Shown here: one piece after another, positions 23,574 to 33,969 of the stretch
How the letters are laid out: every line of letters begins with the position of its first letter
Numbering within the stretch: position 1 is the stretch's first letter
The notes under the pieces: generated by a model
What the model was told of the DNA's origin: nothing
Database searches by the model: none
Seen by the model: only the letters and a program-made list of their open reading frames with translations
Made by a program: the position numbers and the translations under genes
NCBI GenBank assembly: GCA_001972305.1
Contig: BDDD01002684.1
Span: 310,001-374,000, forward strand
Length of the DNA stretch: 64,000 nucleotides
Direction of reading: 5' to 3'
From: Cephalotus follicularis
Taxonomy: Eukaryota; Streptophyta; Magnoliopsida; Oxalidales; Cephalotaceae

Positions 23574-25423
23574 CTTTGCCTCATGTTTAACTTTTTTTGG
23601 GTGAAAATATACTTGAGGCTTTTGTGGTCGGTGAAGATTTCACACTTCTCTCCATATAGATAGTGTCTCCAAATCTTCAGCGCGAAGATAATTGTGGCCA
23701 ATTCCAAATCATGCGTAGGATAGTTTTGTTCATGTGCTTTAAGCTGTCTGGAAGCATAGGCGATCACTTTTCCTTGTTGCATCAGCACGCAACCAAGTCC
23801 TTTGTGAGATGCATCACTATACGCCACAAAACTTTCTGATTCCGTCGGTAATGCTAATATTGGGGCATTCATTAGTCTTTCTTTCAACTCCAAGAAACTC
23901 TTCTCGCATTGGTCGGACCACTCGAACTTTACATTCTTCTGTGTCAACCTTGTGAGCAGGTTCGCAATACGAGAGAAATTCTCAACAAACCTTCGATAAT
24001 AGCCTACTAGTCGCAGAAAACTCCGTATCTCGGCTACTAAGGTAGGTCTCTGCCATTCTCTTATCGCTTCTGTCTCAGCGGGATCCATAGAGATGCCCTC
24101 CCCTGTGATCACATGTCCCAAGAAGGATACCTCTTCTATCCAGAACTGGCATTTGCTAAACTTAGCGTAGAGCTGCTCCTTCCGCAGTATCTGTAATACA
24201 CAGGTTAAATGTTCCTCGTGCTCCTCTTTACTCTTTGAGTATACTAGGATGTCATCAATAAAGACTATCATGAACTGATCCAAATATTCACTGAATATGT
24301 TGTTCATCAAACTCATAAATACTGCTGGAGCGTTTGTCAATCCAAATGACATCACCAAAAACTCGTAATGTCCATATCTTGTCCGAAAAGCAGTTTTCGG
24401 TATATCCTCTTTCTTGACATTCAATTGATGATAGCCCGATCGAAGATCAATCTTCGAGAAGTATCGAGCATTCTTGAGCTGGTCAAACAAGTCATCAATC
24501 CTTGGTAGTGGGTACTTGTTCTTAATGATGACTTGATTCAGCTCTCGGTAGTTTATGCAGAGTCTCATTGTCCCTTCCTTCTTTTTCACAAATAGTACCG
24601 GTGCACCCCATGGTGATACACTCGGTCAGATATTTCCTTTATCCAAAAGCTCTTGTAATTGATCTTTCAACTCTTTCAGCTCAGCTGGTGCCATGCGGTA
24701 AGTGCTCTTTGAAATAGGAGCTGTTCCCGGTACCACATCAATAGTAAACTCCACTTCTCGATCCGGTGGCATACCCGGTAAATCTTCAGGAAAAACATCG
24801 GTGAACTCCTTAACAACATGTAACTCTTCTATCTTGATCTTCTCTTTATCGGTATCCATCACATAGGCAAGATAGCCTTCGCATCCTCTTTCCAATAATC
24901 GCTTAGCTTGCATCGACGATATGATCTTTAAGGGTTCACTGGCTCCCATGATTCGGGAAAAAAATGAAGTTGTTCCGGTATAGCAAACCTAACTTCCTTC
25001 TTAAAACAATCAACACTAGCATGATTCGCCGAAAGCCAATCCATGCCTAGTATGACGTCAAACTTTAGGATTGCTAAAGGTACTAAGTTTACTAGCATCA
25101 TCCTATCACATAATATTAGGTCACAAGACTTATGTACTTTATCAGCCACCAAAGTATTACCACTTGGGATTTCAACAACTAAACCTATCTCCAATTCTTG
25201 TGATGGGGTACTTAAACATCATGCAAAAGATAAAGACACGAAAGAATGTGTCACTCCTGTATCAAACAATACATATACAGATTTGGAGCATACGGGAAAA
25301 GTACATGTCACCACGTTATTGGGATTTTCCACCTCTTTAGCCGTCATGGCATAGGTTCTTGCTGGTGCTCTTTGTTGCTGGGCTCCGTTTCCTCCTTGCC
25401 CTCCCGTCTTTGGTCCGGTACGG
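23574..25423 (-). pseudogene. pol: Element D pol, proximal part: gag tail, protease, reverse transcriptase, RNase H
   Basis: From 25423 down: the Gly/Gln-rich gag tail, an aspartic protease with the active-site block LFDTGVTHSF and the flap-region ILGMDWLSANHASVDC, the linker PGMPPDREVEFTIDVVPGT, then reverse transcriptase ([34 protein letters not shown], the catalytic FIDDILVYS) and RNase H ([48 protein letters not shown]). It is cut after NMRQRR by LTR E. Breaks: a stop in the protease after SLSFA (about 25222), a frameshift in a T run near 24955, and a TGA at 24626 between protease and RT. From 24589 to 23574 the RT-RNase H frame is open for about 340 codons. Confidence 0.92.
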
Positions 25424-25549
25424 TGAGCGGAACCCCCGAACCCCCCGAGCGTATGGTCATACTATGGGTCCCTTGAACTATTTGCCAATTAGGCAATAGA
25501 AATCATCTTTCCATACCTAATATCTTTAATGGAAATTCGGGTCATTACA
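25424..25549 (-). mobile_element. 5' LTR remnant of element D (126 bp)
   Basis: Matches the last 126 bases of LTR D (about 15662-15787) with only a few differences and the same terminus (GGGTCATTACA). It joins directly to the gag tail, so the rest of the 5' LTR, the primer site and most of gag are deleted. Confidence 0.9.
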
Positions 25550-25633
25550 CATCTTAGTATTACTCTCACCCAAGCACACTTAACTTCGGAGTTCCAATGG
25601 GATCCGGTGTATTAGTACTTGTATGATCACTCC
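25550..25633 (-). pseudogene. 5S rRNA pseudogene fragment (nucleotides 1 to about 85)
   Basis: The minus strand starts GGAGTGATCATACAAGTAC and continues through CCGGATCCCAT, AACTCCGAAGTTAAG, GTGCTTGGGTGAGAG and TAATACTAAGATG. These are the first 85 or so bases of plant 5S rRNA in order, with about ten transitions. It ends where decayed integrase (MDFV region) starts, at the point where D later inserted. The 3' third is missing, so it is not a functional 5S gene. Confidence 0.88.
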
Positions 25634-25639
25634 TCAAAG

Positions 25640-26034
25640 TGGTCTAGATCATAGGTGAGCCAAATCGATAGCAGTGAGCCGTTTGGGTAGGTCATTCCAG
25701 TATGACTTATATTGCCTCGTACCTTAGCTGTGTCCATGTCGGTCATGTAATGAAGTCCATTGTAAAATGTTCCCACTTTCACTTGGGAATATAGAGTTGC
25801 TGTAAAAAATTTTAAGTTTGATGTTACTATGCATTAACTTACTGGTATGTTGAACATCTGGTTATCAAAACTACAATATCTCTTTTCATGTTGTTCTACC
25901 AGAGGTGCTCCCTCAAGTTATGATACACTTGGCACTACTAGGATGTATCGCGTAAGATAAGTTATGGCCTTCTCAAAAACTTACGTTTGACTGCTTCATT
26001 GTGAAACGTACATAACCTATCCCCATACATCAGC
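25640..26034 (-). pseudogene. pol: Second decayed gypsy pol fragment (integrase zinc finger to core)
   Basis: Plus-strand blocks AATGAAGTCCATTG, TGTTCCCACTTTCACTTGG and TCTCTTTTCATGTTGTTCTACCAG match the complement of the MDFV, WKWEH and W-x-x-M-K-R-E-I regions of element D integrase. It repeats the MDFV motif also seen at 13505, so it is probably a different copy from the 12582-13509 fragment, joined to it by the 5S fragment. No open frame. Confidence 0.55.
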
Positions 26035-26115
26035 TGTCACGCCCCGAACCATGGGAAAGTCCCATAGTCCAACATGTGGCAACTGTCAGTACAATTCATC
26101 TGTATCGACGTGGTC
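26035..26115 (-). mobile_element. LTR end fragment (81 bp)
   Basis: Begins TGTCACGCCCCGAACC, the complement of a gypsy LTR 3' terminus like that of LTR A2, and is cut by the start of LTR M at 26116. Confidence 0.5.
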
Positions 26116-26610
26116 TGTAATGCCCCTAATTTTTATAAATAATTGTGGTAATAAATAATTGTTGGGATATATGACATTGTGCTAAAAAGCCCAATAGACA
26201 CCCGATGCAGTAAAAGATATGGTATGTTGAAGCCCGCAATTATAAAGCCAAAATGGCTAATAAATCCCATTTGTTTAATGTGCGTCTGTAAGGCCCAGTA
26301 CTTGTATTAACATTATGTTAATTTAATGGGTGGCTAGAATAATAGAAGTCACAATTCACAGTAAAGGGACTCGAGCTTTATTATGGCTGGGAAAAGGCCA
26401 AAACGACATCATTTCATGAGAGCTGACCACTCTTGTTTTATAACCTTACCTTCTGAAATTGAAAAAGGCAGAATGTGTGAGAGTTCGGCAGAGAAAAGGA
26501 AAAATGAAAGGAAAATCGTCGAAGAAGAGAGAAGCAGTGGGAGAAAGAAGAAGAGAAGGAGAAGAAGAAAGAAAGAAGAAGAAAAGAGAGAGTGACGGGC
26601 GCTGAGCCTG

Positions 26611-26617
26611 TATAAAG
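26611..26617 (+). promoter_or_regulatory. TATA box of LTR M
   Basis: TATAAAG about 495 bases from the LTR start, after a GA-rich tract. In this family the GTCGAC cluster lies downstream of the box. Confidence 0.45.
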
Positions 26618-26937
26618 AAAATGAGAGAGTGGTGTGCGAGAAAGGGAGATAGTGGCGAACTACAACGATTTTTGCCAACGTCGCCATCACCATTGGCAGT
26701 TCAAAGAGACAAGACGAGCAAGCTTTGACAACGACGGTGGAAGCTCAGTGGCTTAAGATGGAGTTGTTGTTGTGTTGGTGACGGATTGTGAAGCTTGGAA
26801 GGGGAGTAGCAGTAATCAATGACTCTCCTACAAGCTCTCCAATTCGTAAGCTGCTGTTAACATGTACAATATACAATTTACATATAATTTGATTTGGGTT
26901 TGATGTTGTTCGTCGAATCCCATGCCATGGTCAAAAT

Positions 26938-27440
26938 CGTCGACGCTTTTGGTTAAGTGTCGACGCTTGGACAGTGCACTGTCGATGCCTTGACAATGCT
27001 CTATCGACGCTCTGTGGTAACAGTAGACACTTTGAGAGTGAAGTCGACGCTTGAGGGTGATAGTCGACGCTTTACCCAAACCGTTGGTGCTTGGTCCCTT
27101 AACAACGATGCTTGTGAGAGAGCTGTCGACGCCAAGGCAACCAGTCGACGCTTTGGGGTGTAGTTAATGCCTTGAGGGTGACCAATCGATGCGTCATGTG
27201 ACTCCCCTATGTTTGTGCACCAGTTAACACAATGCGTTAACGCAAATTATAAGGCAGGCTATCGACGCTTTTGGTTAAAGCGTTATAAGCAATTGAAAGT
27301 ACGGCGTTAACGCGAAAGCATGGCAGCTCACGCATAGCATTAATGTGTAACGGCGGCGCAACGTATAGCGTTGATGCGCAACATTATAGTGCCCGCATGG
27401 CATCGACGGGTAGCGCAAGGTGTCGATGCACAGACAGGGA
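26938..27440. repeat. GTCGACGC cluster in LTR M
   Basis: More than fifteen copies and variants in 500 bases: CGTCGACGCTT, GTGTCGACGCTT, TGTCGATGCC, TATCGACGC, AGTCGACGCTT and so on, later grading into GTTAACGC and GTTGATGC forms. Confidence 0.85.
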
Positions 27441-27699
27441 TTATAGGACAGAAACGTTATTTCAACATGGTTTTCAACCCTGATTCTGTATTCTCAATGT
27501 GGGTTCTATAGGAGGCCTTCCTATGGTCGTATAACTTATATGAAACCTCTTTTAATCGATTGATCTAAACATCAATCTCTAAATGGGGTTTTATTGTCCA
27601 AAGTTCTATAAGGTCTCATATTACACTTGACATTGTCGAGCCTTGACACATGTATGATCTATGGGATAACGTGCAGGTCAATGACCGAGATGATTGATG

Positions 27700-28431
27700 T
27701 GGATCACTGAGGGGAAGGGTCAATGAACCCAGACTGCCTGGTGTATTCTAAAGAGTCTAGCATTGAGGGGAAGGATCAATTAACCTTGACTGCCCGGTGT
27801 ATTCTAACTAAACAAACACCGAGGGGAAAGGTCAATGAACCCTGACTTACTGATGTATTCTAACTAAACAGATACTGAGGGGAAGGGTCATTGAACCCTG
27901 ACTGCCCGGTGTATTCTAACGAAACTAGCATCGAGGGGAAGGGTCAATGAACCCTGACTGCCTGGTGTATTCTAAAGAGTCTAGCATTGAGGGGAAAGGT
28001 CAATGAACCTCGACTGCCCGATGTATTCTAACTAAACAAACACTGAGGGGAAGGGTCATGAACCATGACTGCCCGGTGTATTCTAACTAAACAAACACTG
28101 AGGGGAAGGGTCAATGAACCCTGACTGCTCGGTGTATTCTAACTAAACAAATACTGACGGGAAGGGTCAATGAACCCTAACTGCCCAGTGTATTCTAAAT
28201 AAACAAACACTGAGGGGAATAGTCAATGAACCCTTACTGCCCGGTATATTCTAACGAAACTAGCATCGAGGGGAAGGGTCAATGAACCCCGACGGCCTGG
28301 TGTGCTCAAAAGGGACTAGCATAAGGGGAAGGAGTAATCAATCCCAACTGCCTATGCTCCATCCTAAATGACTAACACTAATGGGGAAGGGTCAATGAAC
28401 ATGACTGCCAAGCGTGCTCTAAAGAGACTAA
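27700..28431 (+). repeat. 56-bp tandem array, about 13 copies
   Basis: Unit core is GAGGGGAAGGGTCAATGAAC followed by CTGACTGCCCGGTGTATTC. Copies diverge by several substitutions and single-base indels. One further copy resumes at 31197-31240 after LTR P, so the array was split by that insertion. Confidence 0.92.
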
Positions 28432-31196
28432 TGTCACACCTTGTTCCCATTTAACAACATTTAAGTGGTAAAAGAAATCAACAACATTATCCAGCTCATG
28501 CAATTTCACGAATAAATTAAAAACTTGCAGAAGCATCATGTAAATAAGCTGAATTAAAATGCGTATCACACATCCCATACTACGTGATACTAAAGTGTTT
28601 ACAACATCATCGTTGATTGTCCTCAAACGGAGTGTGATATGAAACATCATCCATTAACAATACAAAACAAGTAGACCAAAGGTACGGTGGACAACCACCA
28701 TTTAATACATAACCAGTTCAACCATAACCAAAAGATTACATTTCCAAATAATAACATTATTACAACTCGTTCCCTATCCATGTTGGTCCATGCCCGAGCA
28801 ACTGCATCAATCTGAAAAGTAGGAGGTTAGCCTTTGTCCTCACTCGGCTAAGTAGTAAAGTCATATGTGCAATTTGGGATTAAAGATAATGCATGACATG
28901 TAATGTATGCAATCATGGATGCAATACATGGTACTCCATAATAATACATATATATGTGTGTATATACGTGTATAGCTGCCAATAGAGAAAACATGCCAAT
29001 TGGATACAATCCATCAATCCAATCAACAATACTACGAAGGCGCCGCCAACTCCTGGCGCAAAAACTGTACTCCTCACTCCAGCAACCACTCTCCAGATGA
29101 CTCAAAGCTGGCCACAATCCAAGTCATTGGAATGACGGCTAAGTGACAACATAGGGGTTCCTCTCGCCATCTCCTGGCTCCAAGAGTCCAACCCCCCTAT
29201 TAGGGTCAGTGTCGACTCCGCCACCGCGACTAATACGACACAAACCAATCACAATCCAATTCAAGTCATTTATTAAATAAATACTTGAAACCATATATAT
29301 TTTTATCAAACATATACCAATCCATTTTCCAAGTAAAATATGCATCATAAAATACCTGTAACAACATATTTATTTAAAATGTGTAACAATCGTTTTAACC
29401 AGAATGTTTATTCAAATATGCATCAATTCATTTTTAAAACTATATTTCGTTTAAATATAGTAGTTTATACAAAATAATGATTTGCAATAAATCATGCGTG
29501 CAACTCCCTAAAAATGATAATTCATTTTTAAAGCAATAGCAATCCAATTCAACCAACAATCCACAATTTAGATTCAATGCAATGCAATCATATGCTCAAA
29601 TGTGCCTAGAGTTGTATCTAGAGTCGTTTCGGAACTGACGGGTCCAATTCGGGTCAACTATCCAAACCAGGGGCATAAGCGTTGAGGCTTATCCACTGGG
29701 CGTCAACGCTTATGTCCTCTAAGCGTCAATGTTTCGTGCCTTCAAACCCAGGGGTAGCAGAACCAAAGGCATCGACATTTTTCCAAAGGCGTCGACGCTT
29801 TGGTGATACCAGGAGATATCACTTCAGCAATCCCGATTTCAGGGGCAAATCCAACCCCCAAATTGCATGAAATCCTAGAAATCTTTCTTACAAGTTTAGT
29901 TCACACTACAGAATATCAATGCATGAAGTCAGTTCATGAAATCCACAAATGATCATTGCATGCAAACCATAACCAGTTTTCCAATTCTGTAATTGTTCAT
30001 ACAAGGCGTCGATGCTTTCTTGTGCGTCGACGTCTACTGCCCATTTTACACATGAAGGCGTCGACGCTTATCGTGAGCGTCGACGCTTTTCGGCCCAGTA
30101 GTGCCATCATCGTCATTTTTAACACAAAACTCGGGGACAACAATCCATTTTCCATACCAATCTAGTTCAATTTATCTTTTCAGTTACACTTGCATGGTTA
30201 CTTTACATATCACAACAGCCATAGCAATAATCCAACAATTCCAATTCATCCAAGAACAACAACAATTCATGCATAATATAAATGGTATGAACATAACTTT
30301 AACACCAAATTTGCATGTATAAGATTACTACAATCCCCTACCTTTTTGTTCCAAGTTAGGAACTAGAATGTCCACCTCTTTAAGTCCTAGAATCGGCCAC
30401 AGTAGCTCCAACCTTTGTCCAGCAACTGCAAGCCTCCAATTCCAAGCTCCAAGGTTCAACAATGGAGGAAGTGTTTATCTCTCCTCACTGCTTTTTCTCC
30501 TTTGATTTCACTCAGGTTTGAGCCAAACCAGGGGTGAAGAGAGGAGCATTTATGCTATGGAAAAACTCTTTTTCATTTCACAAGTCGCGTTGCATGCACC
30601 CTCCCCTGTGTCCTCCTCTTTCACTTACTGTTTTTGTTCCTTTCTCTTTACTTTCTGCAAGTTGCAGGTCATGGAGATTCGCCCCTCTTGCATGCCAAAG
30701 GCTGAGGACACATTTTGGTGCATGTCTGGCATCGGGCCGCATGGCCAACACGTTGCATTTGGTGCCCCAAGACACCTACAAAGTGATCTTACTTTGCTCT
30801 CTTTTCTGCACATTAGTCTGTCAGCACCAGACGTGCATGACATTCGACTCTAAGCATCGACGTTTGCATGCAGGTGTCGACGCTTATAGCATTTTTCTTG
30901 AAAAGCGTCGACGTCATCAACATGTGTCGACGTGCATGTGCATGCATTTACGTGTGCTTTCATTCCATAGGCATCGACGCTCTCGTTAAGGCATCGACGC
31001 TTTTAACCCTAAAACTATGTCGTTTTGCCTTAAAAAGTAGCCTTATCATTTCTTAATCATTTTTCTCCCAACATTACCAGTATTAGGGTTTGGAAAACTT
31101 TATCAAAGTCGGGAACTCTGACATTCTCATTAATTTCATAATAAGGTTACATTTCAAATCGAAATAATACAATATGCGAAAATCCCGGGCGTTACA
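28432..31196 (-). mobile_element. Solo LTR P (A-family, 2.77 kb) inside the 56-bp array
   Basis: Plus-strand termini TGTCACACCTTG and CCCGGGCGTTACA. Array sequence lies on both sides and neither a primer site nor a polypurine tract adjoins it. Shares with LTR A2 the block GTAGGAGGTTAGCCTTTGTCC (around 28820). The flanking pentamers ACTAA and AGGAA do not match, so the TSD is lost or mutated. GTCGACGC clusters are at 29665-29800, 30003-30090 and 30850-30990; a possible TATA (GCATAAATGC, minus) is near 30550. Confidence 0.85.
29665..30990. repeat. Three GCGTCGACGC clusters in LTR P
   Basis: Sites include GGCGTCGACGCTT (29788), GGCGTCGATGC and GCGTCGACGTC (30003-30035), GGCGTCGACGC and GCGTCGACGC (30058-30090), and GCATCGACGTT, GTGTCGACGC, GCGTCGACGTC and GCATCGACGC (30853-30990). 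Sites often come in pairs 15-25 bases apart. Confidence 0.85.
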
Positions 31197-31450
31197 AGGA
31201 AAAGGGACAACGAACCGTGACTACCGGGTGTATATGGTATGGATTATAGATAGAGATGCAAGCAGTCTGGGCTGGTCCAGACCGTTGCCCCGACCGGTCG
31301 GGAGAGATGAAAGGCAGTCCGGTTCTTGAACCATCCCACTTTTCTCATGGTCTGGGCCAATCCGGTTCATGGAGCTAACAAGTGAGAACCGAATCGGACC
31401 TTGAACCTTAACCATAAGCAAGGCGGGCCTATCCGGGATGGGCCAGATTG
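31197..31450 (+). mobile_element. Continuation of LTR M after LTR P
   Basis: Opens with a partial 56-bp array unit (AAAGGGACAACGAACCGTGAC), then about 200 bases of GGTCCGG/CCGGTTC-rich sequence that I do not recognise, ending near 31450 where copia LTR L starts. Confidence 0.5.
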
Positions 31451-31906
31451 GTTTAGTTCATATTCACGTTGACGAGTATGTATGGCGTTGACGCTAATGT
31501 CATTTGAGTTGACTTCATTTGCCTTGTGCGTTACCATCCATTTCAATTTGAGATTTGAGTATCCTTTTGTGTTGATGTCTAAGTATGACGTTTACATTTA
31601 CCTCATTGGTGTTGACGCGAATGTCATTCGTGTTAACTCTATAAGCTTTGTGTGTTAACTTCCAATTCTATTTGAAATTTGAGCAACCTTTGGCGTTGAC
31701 GTCTAATGATCACGTTGACATCTTCGTTATTGGTGTTGGCGCTAAAAAGTCTTCATGTTAATGTCCAAAGCTATTGTCCGAAATTGCACCTTTTAGCATT
31801 GATGCCTTTCTTATGGTGTTGACATGAATATTGCAATTCCGAGCACGTTGACGAGAATCATCTTGCAAAGCCCATAACATGTACTCAAACGCACATGTTG
31901 ACGCCT
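31451..31906 (-). mobile_element. Copia element L, 3' LTR, left fragment
   Basis: Carries many GTTGACGC-type motifs and aligns with copia LTR J (58430-58870), for example ACGTTGACGAGAATCATCTTG in both. It continues at 60177 after solo LTR K. The R/U5 end with the GTGGTTCGGC motif is missing, so the left side is truncated. Confidence 0.75.
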
Positions 31907-32059
31907 TGTAACTCCCAGGAATTTCCTTTAATGTATTATTGCATTTCTCATTTGTAAATTAAATGATAAATTAATGAGAATTATGTATTTCAGCTTAATG
32001 TTGAATTCTGAATGGAAAAGTGTTACGGATTGGCATTGAATTGAAGAAGTGCAAAGGAA

Positions 32060-33330
32060 AAGGGCGCTTGAGCGTCGACACCAAGAGATGACGTTGACAC
32101 CAAGGAACAATGAGGCGCGCTTAAGGCTTCTGGCCTTAAGGTGTCGACGCCGAGTGATGACGTCGACACCCATCTATGGAGAATAAAAAGAGGTAAGCGG
32201 TAATGCGATTCGGGTAGCCTGCTATCTCCAAGGAAGAAGGTCAACGCGTCAACGCCTAGGGTTGACGTTGACGCCTAAGACTGTCGGTAGAGTAAGTTAA
32301 AACACTGATAGAAGACGCGTGAAAGGGAGGAGTAAGTCACTTTATCTCTTCCCCATGCTTTTCACCAGAAAGGAAAGGAGAAATGATTGATGGGTGTCAC
32401 GTCGACAGGGGAAAGAGAGAGAGGCGACTGGCACCATGAATGCGGGTGAGAGGAAAGAGAGACTCCTCCATAAAACACTCTCTTCTTCTCCTTCTTCGAC
32501 CAGCACCGATAAAGAGAAATAGAGAGAAAGAAAACAGTGAGAGAAGAGAGAAACGGGAGAAGGGAGAAGTTATATCTCTCCATTGTTGAACATGGAAACT
32601 TTGAAGCTCGAAACAAGGGTGAGCCGAACTCAAACTTGGAGCTACTACACCGGACCTTGGAGCTCGAAGCTACTGGTCGATAAAGCTTAAAGAGGTGGAC
32701 TTCGATTCCTAACTTGGAATCAGAGGTAGGGGATCATATAACTGTATCTTTGAGTTCAGTTATAATAAGAGTTGTTCGATGAAATGCATAAGTGGCGGGT
32801 TGTGGTTTGTCTTGAATGATAACTTGTTATGCCGTTTGGGTGATTATGGACTAAGTATTGCATGTGTTGTTTTCTTGGATCCATTGTCTCGCGACATGGT
32901 TGTGCGTTGGGACGAAAGAGACGTTGTTATGGTCTCACAAACGTTGACGCCTAGAGTGGGCGTCGATGCCTTCGTCTGTCATATGAAGGAAAAGGACACA
33001 CGACATGTTGGTTCCTAAGGTTCCTTACCTTAGACCGTCGACGCCAAAAAGGAAACACGTTGATGACTAAGTGCCTGGCATAGACATGGTGTGCTATTAG
33101 CGTTGACACCTAGGGTTGGTAGTGACGCCTAGAGCAAATGTTGGCGCCTGAGGGGGTTTCCATGCATGTTAACGCCAAGGGTGGACGTTGACTCCTAGAG
33201 GAATTGATATGAACGTTGACGCATAGAGGGTACACATTGACACCAAAAGTGACTGGTTACATTTTGGAGCAGAGGGGGCCGTACATGTTGACGCCTAGAG
33301 TTAGGTATTGACGCCAAAAGTGTCTGTCTA
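32060..33330. repeat. GTTGACGCC clusters in LTR K
   Basis: At 32070-32280: GCGTCGACACC, ACGTTGACACC, GTGTCGACGCC, ACGTCGACACC, GTTGACGTTGACGCC. At 32940-33330: ACGTTGACGCC, GCGTCGATGCC, CCGTCGACGCC and later GTTGACGCC/ATTGACGCC forms. Confidence 0.8.
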
Positions 33331-33969
33331 CATTCCGAGCATATGTTTGATGTGATTTGATCGAGCTTAGCTCGCCTTGTGCTGGTTAGCGTCGATATAT
33401 GGGTGAATTTGTTATGCGAAAAATAACCACCTCTTTTGAAACTTAAAAACAATAGTGATAAAAGAAATCAAACATTAACCGATACAGGCAAACAATAAAT
33501 CAAAATACACTTAAACAATTATAAACAAGAAACTAACTTGCAAATAATTAAAAGATTAAGGGAAGAAATGGCAAACAAAGTTATAGTGGTTCGGCCCACA
33601 ATGCCTACGTCCACTCTCCCAAGCCGCAACTTGAGGTTCCACTAGAATGTAATCCCACCGATCACAAACAGTAACTCTGGATTTTTACAAGTTCAATCCA
33701 AACTTGGACTTTTGCGAGTTCAATCCCAACTCGGATTTTTGGAAGCTAAATCCTAACTTGAGTAAGGTACTAACGACCTTGGGTTACAACTGATTTCTGA
33801 GTGTTTGAAGTGTTTAAAACTCTCAAAAGATTGAATAACAGAAAACACTGAAGCTCAGAAAACAAGAACTTATCAAACTTCAACTTTTTCTTGCTCTTTG
33901 TATTACTTGGATATTGCTTGCTTTGGCTTGATTATTTCTTCATGGATTAAGCCTTATAGCCTTCAAAAG

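Larger units (their letters stand above)
13510..25549 (-). mobile_element. Element D: Tekay-like retrotransposon with deleted 5' end, carrying nested LTR E
   Basis: Target-site duplication CATCT at 13505-13509 and 25550-25554. On the minus strand the order is: 126-base 5' LTR remnant (25549-25424), end of gag, protease, reverse transcriptase, RNase H, the inserted solo LTR E, the rest of RNase H, integrase, polypurine tract, and a complete 3' LTR (15787-13510). Primer site, most of gag and nearly all of the 5' LTR are lost in one deletion that kept the outer terminus. Without LTR E the element is about 5.9 kb. Confidence 0.9.
26116..28431 (+). mobile_element. LTR M, gypsy LTR in plus orientation, left part
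   Basis: Starts TGTAATGCCCC. Contains a purine-rich stretch (26480-26600), a TATAAAG box at 26611, a GTCGACGC cluster (26938-27440) and a 56-bp tandem array at its right side that is cut by LTR P. It resembles LTR N in several blocks. Short lysine/arginine-rich open frames in the purine tract are chance. No matching LTR end is visible; the right part ends against copia L near 31450. Confidence 0.6.

Noticed and set aside
25550..25633. Functional 5S rRNA gene
   Set aside because: Only the first 85 or so bases are present, with many transitions and no downstream T-run terminator.
26383..26595. Lysine/arginine-rich 70-codon frame
   Set aside because: It is the translation of a GA-rich low-complexity stretch in LTR M.
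30518..30989. Two overlapping frames of 111 and 151 codons in LTR P
   Set aside because: Non-conserved frames in the U3/R part of a solo LTR; the predicted peptides look like random translation.
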